This document shows, piece after piece, positions 1 through 6,529 of a DNA stretch of 31,447 nt. The translations under genes and the position numbers were made by a program. This DNA is from JBJXFY01 sp046155815 (GTDB lineage Bacteria > Verrucomicrobiota > Verrucomicrobiia > Limisphaerales > CAIMTB01). The stretch spans positions 1 to 31,447 of the forward strand of contig JBJXFY010000013.1 of the NCBI GenBank assembly GCA_046155815.1, written 5' to 3'. Within the stretch, counting starts at the first letter, position 1. Each line of letters opens with the position of its first letter. Below the pieces are notes generated by a model. The model saw only the letters and a program-made list of their open reading frames with translations. It searched no databases and was not told the DNA's origin.

Positions 1-364
1 TGTCCATGCCCAGCTTGATCACCTTCAGCGCCACCCGGCGGCGCACCGGCTCCTCCTGTTCCGCCATGAACACCGTGCCGCAGCCGCCCTCGCCGATCTG
101 CTGGAGGAGCTTGTAGCGGCCGATGCGGGCGCCGGGGCCCTCGGACGCGGAGGCCGGGGGCGGGGCTGCCTCCGTGACCGGCTGTTCGAGGAACTCGGGC
201 GACCGGGCCACGGCCCGCAGGAGCGCCTCGAGACGGCGCTGGCGGGCGGGATCGCCCGCGCAGGCTTCGGCCAGGAAGGCGGCGCGCGCCTCGGCCGGGA
301 GTTCAAGCGCACGGGCGAACAGGGATTCCTCGTCGGCGGCGGGTGGGTTTGGCGGCGGGTTCAT
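1..364 (-). CDS. Serine/threonine protein kinase, N-terminal part (cut by window edge)
   Basis: About 121 residues are visible, reading out of the window at position 1. The first ~75 residues are an acidic, Ala/Pro-rich leader that includes a helix of the form LELPAEARAAFL, a common preface to kinases in Planctomycetes and Verrucomicrobia. The Hanks-type kinase domain then begins with GRYKLLQQIGEGGCGTVF, which contains the glycine-rich ATP loop, followed by VALKVIKLGMD, where the ALK lysine is the ATP-binding subdomain II lysine. The catalytic loop and any C-terminal sensor lie outside the window. The ATG at 362-364 is the natural start. It is divergent from the phosphatase gene at 722 and shares a repeat-rich upstream region with it. 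Signalling target unknown. Confidence 0.88.
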   Translation of the reverse strand, partial: MNPPPNPPAADEESLFARALELPAEARAAFLAEACAGDPARQRRLEALLRAVARSPEFLEQPVTEAAPPPASASEGPGARIGRYKLLQQIGEGGCGTVFMAEQEEPVRRRVALKVIKLGMD

Positions 365-492
365 GGATTCACCTGCCCTGACATGCGCAATTCAGCGGGG
401 AATCCTATCACCGGCGAGAAAAAATATCGCGGGGCGCTGGCCGCCGGCGCGGCGAGCGTGCCGCCGGCAGGCCAGCACACGAACATCGGACA

Positions 493-520
493 ATTTCCTG
501 CTGCATATGAAGCAGGAAAT
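493..520. repeat. Perfect 10-bp inverted repeat, 8-nt spacer
   Basis: The arm ATTTCCTGCT (493-502) is the exact reverse complement of AGCAGGAAAT (511-520), separated by GCATATGA. It stands out as AT-rich in a GC-rich setting. It lies about 130 bp upstream of the kinase start and about 200 bp upstream of the phosphatase start. No T-tract follows on either side, so an operator or a structured RNA element is more likely than an intrinsic terminator. Function not established. Confidence 0.6.
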
Positions 521-610
521 CATCCTTGGTGTGACGGGATTTGCGCGCGGCCAGAGGCCGGCGCTTCGCGGACCGGGCAAACGAGCTGCTGCCAAATCCT
601 GCGAGGCAAG

Positions 611-655
611 CCGCCGCGGGGCGCGGCGGATACATTCGGCGACGAGGCGTCGCCG
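611..655 (+). repeat. Double-hairpin dispersed repeat, copy A
   Basis: Two hairpins lie in a row. The first is CCGCCGCG (611-618), loop GGG, CGCGGCGG (622-629). A 7-nt spacer leads to the second: CGGCGACG (637-644), loop AGG, CGTCGCCG (648-655). A second copy lies at 15107-15151 with an identical second hairpin (23 identical bases, 637-659 versus 15133-15155), the same 7-nt spacer, and a first hairpin that differs in sequence but still pairs. Both copies precede a plus-strand gene by roughly 55-66 nt. It is probably a member of a genome-wide repeat family. Confidence 0.7.
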
Positions 656-688
656 CCACTGGGCCTGGCGGGCAACGAAACAGTCAGT

Positions 689-709
689 GGACGGGCTGGC
701 AGCCCGTCC
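689..709. repeat. Palindromic repeat (9-bp stem, 3-nt loop)
   Basis: GGACGGGCT (689-697), spacer GGC, AGCCCGTCC (701-709): a perfect 9-bp stem ending 12 nt before the proposed GTG start at 722. A related shorter palindrome occurs at 10412-10426 (CAGGCT/AGCCTG with spacer GCC). Both have the pattern G-G-C-T, three bases, A-G-C-C. It could be a mobile palindrome family and, on an mRNA, could fold near the ribosome-binding region. Confidence 0.6.
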
Positions 710-721
710 CACACTCCGCGC

Positions 722-2152
722 GTGACCCGGACCGCTGTCCTCAACGTGGTGGGCCTCACGCCCGGCCTGATTGGAGACCACACGCCCGCCTTGCGCGCCT
801 TCCGCGACGCGGGGCGGCTGGCGCATGTCGTGCCGGCGTTCCCGGCGGTGACCTGCACGGCGCAGTCGGACTACCTCACCGGTACGCCGCCGGCGGCGCA
901 CGGCATCGTCGGCAACGGCTGGTACGACCGCGACCTGGCCGAGGTCCACTTCTGGAAGCAGAGCAACCATCTTGTGCGCGGCGAGAAGCTCTGGGAGACG
1001 CTGCGCCGGATGCGGCCGGGCTTCACCTGCGCGAAGCTTTTCTGGTGGTACAACATGTACTCCAGCGCGGATCTCTCGATCACCCCGCGCCCGATGTATC
1101 CGGCGGACGGCAGGAAGTTCTTCGACATCTACGCCTGGCCGTACTCGCTCCGGACGGACATCAAGAAGGACCTGGGCGAGTTTCCCTTTCCGGGCTTCTG
1201 GGGACCAGGCGCGGGAGTGAGTTCACCGGCGGGCGGTCCGGACTGCGCGACGCGCTGGATTGCGGAATCAGCCAAGTGGGTCGAGGAAAGACACCGGCCC
1301 GACCTCAGCCTCGTGTATCTTCCCCACCTGGACTACAACCTCCAACGGCACGGGGTCTTGGAAGCGAAGGCCGAAGGCAGAAGGCCGAAGGCGGAAGTGA
1401 CTTCAGACCTTCGACTGATTGATGCGCTCGCCGGTGACTTGATCCGGCACCTTGAGGGCCGGGGCGTGCAGGTGGTGATCCTGTCCGAATACGGAATCAC
1501 GAATGTCACCCGCGCCATCCACCTGAACCGGCTCCTCCGCGAACGCGGCTGGCTGGCCGTGAAGGAGGAGCTTGGGCTGGAGCTGCTGGATGCCGGCGCG
1601 AGCCGGGCCATTGCGGTCGCCGATCACCAAGTTGCCCATGTTTATGTGAATGATCCATCGCTTCTGTCCGAGGTGCGGGCCGTGGTCGAAGGAGTGGACG
1701 GCGTGGCCGAAGTGCTGGACAAGGAGGCGCAGGCGGGGCGGGGGATCGCGCATCCGCGGGCGGGCGACCTGGTCGCCGTGGCGCGGGAGGATGCGTGGTT
1801 CACCTACTACTACTGGCTGGACGACGCGCGTGCGCCGGACTTCGCCCGCTGCGTGGACATCCACCGCAAGCCGGGCTACGACCCGGTGGAGCTGTTTGCC
1901 GATCCGGCGCTGTCTCCGCTGGCGCTCAAGGCGCGGATCGGCTGGCGGCTGCTGCAGAAGAAGCTGGGCTTCCGGATGCTGATGGACGTGATCCCGCTCG
2001 ACGCCGCGCTGGTGAAGGGATCGCACGGTGCGCGGCCGGCGGACCGGCAGGATTGGCCGCTGTTGATGGCGAAGAATCATCCGGCCATGCCTGCTGAAGT
2101 GACTTCGACCGGCGTACGGGATGAGTTGGTCAGGATGGTGAGTGGTAGGTGA
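722..2152 (+). CDS. Alkaline phosphatase superfamily (type I phosphodiesterase/nucleotide pyrophosphatase), EboF-like
   Basis: 476 residues from a GTG at 722. The frame is open further upstream, but family-like sequence starts at TRTAVLNVVGLTPGLIG. Visible landmarks are the nucleophile region AVTCTAQSDYLTGTPPAAHG, GNGWYDRD, the paired block LFWWYNMYS, the metal-ligand stretch LPHLDYNLQRHG, LSEYGITNVTRAIHLN, and VADHQVAHVYVND. From memory, this pattern matches the phosphatase of ebo-type clusters (EboF), but no other ebo genes are in the window. The usual Asp-His metal pair (as in SDHG) appears as Glu-Tyr (SEYG), which I believe is normal for this subgroup. A ~9-residue insertion at residues ~216-226 is encoded by a 14-bp tandem repeat. 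No signal peptide is seen, so it is likely cytoplasmic. Substrate unknown. Confidence 0.82.
   Translation: MTRTAVLNVVGLTPGLIGDHTPALRAFRDAGRLAHVVPAFPAVTCTAQSDYLTGTPPAAHGIVGNGWYDRDLAEVHFWKQSNHLVRGEKLWETLRRMRPGFTCAKLFWWYNMYSSADLSITPRPMYPADGRKFFDIYAWPYSLRTDIKKDLGEFPFPGFWGPGAGVSSPAGGPDCATRWIAESAKWVEERHRPDLSLVYLPHLDYNLQRHGVLEAKAEGRRPKAEVTSDLRLIDALAGDLIRHLEGRGVQVVILSEYGITNVTRAIHLNRLLRERGWLAVKEELGLELLDAGASRAIAVADHQVAHVYVNDPSLLSEVRAVVEGVDGVAEVLDKEAQAGRGIAHPRAGDLVAVAREDAWFTYYYWLDDARAPDFARCVDIHRKPGYDPVELFADPALSPLALKARIGWRLLQKKLGFRMLMDVIPLDAALVKGSHGARPADRQDWPLLMAKNHPAMPAEVTSTGVRDELVRMVSGR
1367..1394 (+). repeat. 14-bp tandem duplication inside the phosphatase gene
   Basis: Unit AAGGCCGAAGGCAG (1367-1380) is followed directly by AAGGCCGAAGGCGG (1381-1394), one mismatch apart. 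It encodes KAEGRRPKAE, a charged stretch between LQRHG and DLRLIDAL where I expect only a short loop in relatives. Two 14-bp units plus the flanks keep the frame, so the protein probably tolerates the insertion on its surface. The 11-mer GAAGTGACTTC follows at 1394-1404 and occurs again at 2096-2106 in the same gene. Confidence 0.7.
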
Positions 2153-2189
2153 CTGATGAACGGCACATCCACGGAGTGAGGGGAGGCCC

Positions 2190-2209
2190 GCGGGCAATCC
2201 TCTGCCCGC
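2190..2209. terminator. Possible hairpin between convergent genes
   Basis: GCGGGCA (2190-2196), loop ATCCTC, TGCCCGC (2203-2209): a 7-bp GC-rich stem in the gap between the convergent phosphatase and cytochrome genes. It lacks a T-tract on either side, so it is only a weak terminator candidate. It could equally be a dispersed repeat. Confidence 0.35.
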
Positions 2210-2321
2210 CGCGAACGTGATTGAGATTCTGCCCGGCCTCCGTCCCGACGGCGGCGAGCGCGGAGCGGCGCGCCCTACCAGCCTCCCCGCATCACCGGGA
2301 ATTGAAGCGACGGACGGAACC

Positions 2322-2627
2322 TCACCGCGCCGCCTCGTTGCCGTAGGTTTTCACGAGGTATTCGACGAGCGCGGGGATGGAGTTGGTGGGCACCGGCGCA
2401 CCGTACTTCGTCCGCATCTTCTCGACCGACGCGAGCCACTGCGCGCGGTTGAGGCGCGGCTGGGTGGAGATGTAGTCGGCCGAGTGACACACGAGGCACT
2501 GGCCCTGGGCAATCACGGCGCCGGGGCCGGGCTTGAAGGCGGAAGTTTCGCGGGGCAGCACCCAGGCGTCGTCCGCGGCGGCGAGGGCGGAGGCAGCCAG
2601 GAGGAGCGGAAGGGCGGGACGGGCCAT
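2322..2627 (-). CDS. sorB: Small c-type cytochrome, probable SorB subunit of sulfite dehydrogenase
   Basis: 101 residues. A hydrophobic signal peptide (MARPALPLLLAASALAAADD) targets it to the periplasm. One heme-binding motif, CLVCH, occupies residues 44-48. The C-terminal half (QWLASVEKMRTKYGAPVP) has Met71 as a candidate axial ligand. The ATG at 2625-2627 begins 2 nt after the stop of the upstream molybdoenzyme gene, so the two are almost certainly co-transcribed. In the SorAB enzyme a monoheme cytochrome of this size accepts electrons from the molybdenum centre. The family call rests on this pairing; the cytochrome alone would be generic. Confidence 0.85.
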   Translation of the reverse strand: MARPALPLLLAASALAAADDAWVLPRETSAFKPGPGAVIAQGQCLVCHSADYISTQPRLNRAQWLASVEKMRTKYGAPVPTNSIPALVEYLVKTYGNEAAR

Positions 2628-2629
2628 GT

Positions 2630-3868
2630 TCAGGTGATGGTGACGCGGACGGACTCGATCATGTTGCGCATGTAGCCGGCGGGGTTCCAGCGCGGTTCGG
2701 CCGGCTGGGTTTCGCCGCCGTGGGTGGTGGCGCGGCATTGCAGCGTGAGGCCGCCGGCCGCCGCGGGCGTGAACTCCGCCTGCCACTCGCGGAACGAGTA
2801 GCGGCCGAGGTCCGAACCCAGCGCGGCGGGCTGCCAGTTCCTGCCGCCGTCGCGGGACCATTCGACGGACTTGATGCCGCGCCCGCCGTCGAAGGCGATG
2901 CCGCGGAGAGTCACGGGCCGGCCGGCGGGGAGGCGGTCTCCGTCCGCCATGCTGGTGATGAAGGAGCGGACGTTGAAGCGGCCGATGGGGCGGGTGCGGT
3001 CGGGCTTGCCGCCGGGCTCGACGCAGGCGCAGTCGTTGTCGGGGATGCGGTAGGCGGTGCTCATCCACCAGCCGTCGAATTCGCGGTCGAGCACCTCGAT
3101 CTCGTGGAGATGCTTGATCCAGTAGGTGCCGAAGTGGCCGGGGACGACGAGGCGGAGCGGGTAGCCGTTGAGCCACGGCAGGTCTTCGCCGTTCATCGCC
3201 CAGGCGAGGAGGGATTCGCCGTCGAGCGCGTGGTCCACTTCGAGCGCCTTCACGAAGTCCGGCGTGGCGGGCAGGAGCGGGGCATCGAGGCCGTTGAAGG
3301 TGACCTGCCGGGCGCCGGCGCGCAGGCCGGCCTGCTTCAGCACGTCCGCGAGGCGCACGCCGGTCCAGCGGGCGTTGCCCATGTTGCCGTTGCCGGACTG
3401 GCCGCCCACGACGCGCGGCTCGAAGAAGCCGCGGCTGTTGCCGGAGCACTGGTTCACCGCGACGACCTCGACGCGCTCGAATCGGTTCCGCAGCTCGTCC
3501 ACGGACAGCGACAGCGGCCGCTCGACCGCGCCCTTGATGCCGAGGCGGAAATGCTCCGGCATCAGTTCGGCGGCGGGCGGCGGGGACTTGGTGAGGTGAT
3601 AGCGGACGAAGAAGGCGTCGTTCGGCGTCAGCACGCCCTCGTTGAAGGCGGCAAAGGGCGTCTCCAGTTGCGGCGGCCGGGTGGTGAGGCGGAGCAGGGG
3701 GCGCTTCTGCGGATAGCGGACCAGCGGGCGGGCGCCATTGTCAAAGGGCAGCTCGACCAGCTCGTCCGCCGCGCGCGCGCCGAAGGCGAGCACGCCCGCG
3801 GCCGCCGTGGTCCGGGCCAGAAAGCGGCGGCGGCTGGAAGGCGGCTGGTGTGAATCCGCAGTCTGCAC
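2630..3868 (-). CDS. sorA: Sulfite dehydrogenase/oxidase molybdopterin subunit (SorA/SoxC-like)
   Basis: 412 residues from a GTG at 3866-3868, preceded by a GAAGGTG ribosome-binding-like site. The N-terminus carries a twin-arginine signal (SSRRRFLART, residues 11-20), consistent with Tat export of a folded molybdoprotein. The oxidoreductase molybdopterin domain is clear: VNQCSGNSRGFF supplies Cys141, the expected Mo ligand. Further conserved pieces are GARWTG-like NARWTGVRLADVL, WLNGYPLRLVVPGHFGTYWIKHL and GWWMSTAYRIPDN. The C-terminal ~110 residues (from PVTLRGIAFDGG) form the Ig-like Mo-co dimerisation domain, with VEWSRDGGRNW. With the downstream cytochrome it should oxidise sulfite to sulfate in the periplasm. 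SoxC is an alternative, but no other sox genes are nearby. Confidence 0.9.
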   Translation of the reverse strand: MQTADSHQPPSSRRRFLARTTAAAGVLAFGARAADELVELPFDNGARPLVRYPQKRPLLRLTTRPPQLETPFAAFNEGVLTPNDAFFVRYHLTKSPPPAAELMPEHFRLGIKGAVERPLSLSVDELRNRFERVEVVAVNQCSGNSRGFFEPRVVGGQSGNGNMGNARWTGVRLADVLKQAGLRAGARQVTFNGLDAPLLPATPDFVKALEVDHALDGESLLAWAMNGEDLPWLNGYPLRLVVPGHFGTYWIKHLHEIEVLDREFDGWWMSTAYRIPDNDCACVEPGGKPDRTRPIGRFNVRSFITSMADGDRLPAGRPVTLRGIAFDGGRGIKSVEWSRDGGRNWQPAALGSDLGRYSFREWQAEFTPAAAGGLTLQCRATTHGGETQPAEPRWNPAGYMRNMIESVRVTIT

Positions 3869-4012
3869 GTCACCTTCGATACCGGAAGACGGGCTCCGGG
3901 CTCAAAGCATTTTCCCGCCGCGGCTCCTTGGCGCCGGCGCACCTGCCGGTTTTCTTCGCCCCTCCGCGCTTCCGGCTTGGCCGCAGGTGGTCGGGCCGGC
4001 TAGGGAAGGCGC
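3869..4012. promoter_or_regulatory. Divergent promoter region between sorA and the MFS gene
   Basis: This 144-bp gap separates two divergent genes and must hold promoters in both directions. I see no clear sigma-70 boxes. Each side has a purine-rich ribosome-binding-like site: AGGGAAGG at 4002-4009 before the GTG at 4013, and GAAGGTG (complement of 3871-3877) before the GTG at 3868. These support the chosen starts of both genes. Confidence 0.5.
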
Positions 4013-5407
4013 GTGAGTCCTCCCGCTTCTCCGGCTCCGGACGGGCGTCCGTGGTGGTCGCTGTTGAACCGCTACCACTGGTTCGTGCTGATTGTGGCCG
4101 CGCTCGGCTGGCTCTTCGACTGCCTCGACCAGCAGCTCTTCAACCTCGCGCGCGTCCCGGCGATGAAGGAGCTGCTCCGCACCTCCGCCGGTCCCGCAGA
4201 CCCCGGCACGGTCGCGAGATTCGCCGGCTACTCGACCTCGATCTTCCTCATCGGATGGGCCATCGGCGGACTCGTCTTTGGCGTGCTGGGCGACCGCATC
4301 GGGCGCGCGAAGACGATGATGATCACGATCCTCACGTACTCGATCTTCACCGGCCTGAGCGCGTTTTCGAAGGGCTTCTGGGACTTCGGCCTGTACCGCT
4401 TCCTCACCGGGCTGGGCGTGGGCGGGGAGTTCGCCGTGGGCGTGGCGCTTGTGGCCGAGGTGATGCCCGACCGCGCCCGGCCGTACGCGCTGGGCCTGCT
4501 GCAGGCGCTGTCCGCGGTGGGCAACGTCACCGCCGCGGGCATCAGCATGTGGTTCGGCCACCTCGAGACCACGGGCGTGATGGGCGAGACGGCCGGCTGG
4601 GCGGCATGGCGCTGGATGTTCGTGGTGGGGGCGCTGCCGGCGCTGCTGGCGCTGGTAATCCGCGCCCGCCTGCGCGAGCCGGAACGCTGGCAGGCCGCGC
4701 GCCAGGCCGGCGGGCGGCCACTCGGCTCCTACAAGGAACTCTTCGGCCATCCGGTCTGGCGCCGGCATGCGCTGCTGGGGATGGTCCTGGCGTGCGCCGG
4801 CGTGATCGGCCTGTGGGGCATCGGGTTCTTCGTCATTGACCTCCAGCGGTCCGTTTTCACCAAGTCGTTCACGGCCCAAGGCGTCGCGGCGGACCAGATT
4901 CCTGGCCAGGTCACCTACTGGGCGGGCGTCACGTCGATGATCCTGAACCTCGGGGCGTTCCTCGGGATGCTGGCGTTCAGCCGGGTGACGCAGGCGATCG
5001 GGCGGCGGCCGGCGTTCGCCATCGCCTTCGTGCTCGCCATGTTCAGCACGGCCGGCGTGTTCTGGTTCTTCCGGGACATCAGCCAGCTCTGGATGATCTT
5101 CATCATGGGCTTCTGCCTGCTGGCGGTGTTCGGCGGGTACGCGATCTACTTCCCGGAGCTGTTCCCCACGCACCTTCGCAGCACGGGCGTCTCGTTCTGC
5201 TACAACGTCGGCCGGCTCGTGGCCGCCGCCGGCCCGACCGCGCTGGGCCTGCTCACCAGCGGCGTCTTTGCGGACAAGCCCGAGCCGATGCGCTACGCCG
5301 GGGTGACCATGTGCGCGGTCTTCCTGCTAGGCCTCGTCGTGCTGCCCTTCTGTCCCGAGACCAAAGGCAAGCCCCTGCCTGAGGACGAGCCCGCCGCGGC
5401 GCATTGA
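4013..5407 (+). CDS. MFS transporter (metabolite:proton symporter-like)
   Basis: 464 residues starting at a GTG with a good ribosome-binding site. It has about twelve hydrophobic helices. The cytoplasmic loop 2-3 signature is present as GDRIGRAKTMM, and FLTGLGVGGEFAVG marks the fourth helix. The block FPTHLRSTGVSFCYNVGR near the C-terminus is typical of the sugar/organic-acid symporter branch (ShiA/ProP/KgtP-like). It is likely an inner-membrane importer or exporter driven by the proton gradient; the substrate cannot be read from the sequence. It ends 65 nt before the first WXG100-like gene and may be transcribed with that unit without being part of it functionally. Confidence 0.88.
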   Translation: MSPPASPAPDGRPWWSLLNRYHWFVLIVAALGWLFDCLDQQLFNLARVPAMKELLRTSAGPADPGTVARFAGYSTSIFLIGWAIGGLVFGVLGDRIGRAKTMMITILTYSIFTGLSAFSKGFWDFGLYRFLTGLGVGGEFAVGVALVAEVMPDRARPYALGLLQALSAVGNVTAAGISMWFGHLETTGVMGETAGWAAWRWMFVVGALPALLALVIRARLREPERWQAARQAGGRPLGSYKELFGHPVWRRHALLGMVLACAGVIGLWGIGFFVIDLQRSVFTKSFTAQGVAADQIPGQVTYWAGVTSMILNLGAFLGMLAFSRVTQAIGRRPAFAIAFVLAMFSTAGVFWFFRDISQLWMIFIMGFCLLAVFGGYAIYFPELFPTHLRSTGVSFCYNVGRLVAAAGPTALGLLTSGVFADKPEPMRYAGVTMCAVFLLGLVVLPFCPETKGKPLPEDEPAAAH

Positions 5408-5472
5408 GCGGCCGGTGCCTTCTCCGCGTTGCGAAACCGGACGGGGTGGCGGACGTTGGCGGCACATTCGCC

Positions 5473-5745
5473 ATGTCGCAGGCCATCATGGACCCGGAAA
5501 AGGTGCGGCGCTTCGCCGAGGAGCTGCACCGCTTCAACGCCGATCTTCACGGCCGGCTGAGCGCGTTGCAGGCGCGGTTTGCGGCGCTGGGCGACACCTG
5601 GCAGGACCAGGAGCACGAGAAGTTCAGCGAGGAGTTCCGCCAGACGCTCGCGGCGCTGCGCAAGTTCATCGCGCTCTCGGACCGCCACGCGCCCTACCTG
5701 CTGCGCAAGGCGCAGCGCATCGAGGAATACCTTCAGCAGCGCTGA
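5473..5745 (+). CDS. WXG100/ESAT-6-like small helical protein
   Basis: 90 residues from the ATG at 5473; a TTG at 5404 would add an unconvincing leader overlapping the MFS stop, and ATG 5488 is another choice. The sequence predicts two helices joined by a turn at GDTWQDQEHEKF. Trp43 lies where ESAT-6 has its WXG Trp, and an aromatic follows at +8 (Phe51), as in that family, but the motif reads W-Q-D rather than W-x-G. The length matches the ~100-residue family. It is followed 2 nt later by a coiled-coil gene, then another WxD protein and an FtsK/EccC-type ATPase. That context supports a secreted substrate or structural partner of a type VII-like system. Weakness: small helical proteins are easily over-matched. 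Confidence 0.72.
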   Translation: MSQAIMDPEKVRRFAEELHRFNADLHGRLSALQARFAALGDTWQDQEHEKFSEEFRQTLAALRKFIALSDRHAPYLLRKAQRIEEYLQQR

Positions 5746-5747
5746 CC

Positions 5748-6302
5748 ATGCCGGACCAGGCCCACGTCGCGTCCATCGAGGCCATCGAGGCTTTCCGCGC
5801 GCGGCTGCTTGTCTTCCGCGCCCGCGCGCGCACCACGGTCGAGGAGGCGTCCGCCGAGGTGGCGCGGCTGCGCCAGTGGTTGGACCACGACCAGCGGAAC
5901 TTCTGGGAGGGCGAGATCCGGAAGCGCCGCCGTGCGCTCGAGGCCGCGCAGCAGGAGCTTTTCTCCAGCCGCCTCTCGAAACTCGAGGAGGCCACCGCCG
6001 CGCAGCAGATGGCGCTGCACCGCGCGGAGGCCGCCGTGTGCGCCGCGGAGGCCGGGCTGGCCACGGTCCGCCGCTGGAGCCGCGACTTCGAGAGCGCCGT
6101 CGCCCCGCTGGCGAGACGGGTCGAGCCGCTGCATTCGCTGCTGACGGTGGACCTCGCCGCCGGTGGCGCGCAGCTTGGCCGGCTGGTCGAGACGTTGTCC
6201 GTGTATGTGGGGCTGCGGCCGGAAGCCCCGCCAGCGTCGGATCGGTCCCATGCCGGCCCCGTGGCGGCGTCGTCTCCGGCGGACGGAGGGGCCGCGCCAT
6301 GA
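5748..6302 (+). CDS. Coiled-coil protein of the WXG/FtsK locus
   Basis: 184 residues, not recognised as a named family. Residues ~8-120 are almost entirely helical and rich in Ala, Arg and Glu with heptad-like spacing, predicting long coiled coils. Tryptophans lie at RQWLDHD and NFWEGEI. The last ~30 residues (PEAPPASDRSHAGP and on) look disordered. No signal peptide or membrane segment is visible. It starts 2 nt after the first WXG-like gene and its stop overlaps the next start by 4 nt (ATGA), so translation is probably coupled. It could act as a chaperone, adaptor or larger WXG-superfamily substrate; this is inference from position only. Confidence 0.75.
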   Translation: MPDQAHVASIEAIEAFRARLLVFRARARTTVEEASAEVARLRQWLDHDQRNFWEGEIRKRRRALEAAQQELFSSRLSKLEEATAAQQMALHRAEAAVCAAEAGLATVRRWSRDFESAVAPLARRVEPLHSLLTVDLAAGGAQLGRLVETLSVYVGLRPEAPPASDRSHAGPVAASSPADGGAAP

Positions 6303-6529
6303 GCCTGCGGGGCGCCCGTTCCCGCCTGGCCGCGCTGACGCTGAACCTGCGGCGCGACTGGGACGAGACCCAGCAAGTGTGGCACGACGACCGCAGCCGC
6401 GAGTTCGAGCAGCGGTACCTGGCCGAGCTCTTCGCGGCGGTGGACCGGGCTGCGGCCGCGATGGAGTCTTTGGACCAGGTCATCCAGAAAGTGAAAAGTG
6501 AGTGTGAGCAGAACATCGGGCATCCGTGA
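6299..6529 (+). CDS. Second WXG100-like small helical protein
   Basis: 76 residues, too small to draw notice by itself. The centre reads DWDETQQVWHDDRSREFEQRY: Trp28 begins a W-H-D turn with Phe36 at +8, the same W-x-D and aromatic spacing as the 90-residue protein two genes upstream. The helices either side are amphipathic. The ATG overlaps the stop of the coiled-coil gene (ATGA), and the end overlaps the start of the ATPase gene by 32 nt. The pair of WxD proteins recalls the ESAT-6/CFP-10 heterodimer, but homology is not proven. Confidence 0.7.
   Translation: MSLRGARSRLAALTLNLRRDWDETQQVWHDDRSREFEQRYLAELFAAVDRAAAAMESLDQVIQKVKSECEQNIGHP

Larger units (their letters stand above)
365..721. other. 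Repeat-rich intergenic region between divergent genes
   Basis: These 357 bases hold no convincing gene. An open frame runs through them into the phosphatase gene, but its translation here is low-complexity, Arg/Gly/Ala-rich and unlike the enzyme family, so I treat it as non-coding. The region contains a perfect 10-bp inverted repeat (493-520), a double hairpin (611-655) and a compact palindrome (689-709) just before the phosphatase start. Promoters for both divergent genes should lie here, but I could not identify convincing -35/-10 boxes. Confidence 0.6.

Noticed and set aside
383..721. Extension of the phosphatase reading frame upstream of 722
   Set aside because: The added ~113 residues are low-complexity, contain the intergenic hairpins, and do not resemble the enzyme family, which begins at the GTG at 722.
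2720..3853. Long plus-strand open frame opposite sorA
   Set aside because: The minus-strand molybdoenzyme is unmistakable; the opposite frame is a low-complexity shadow.
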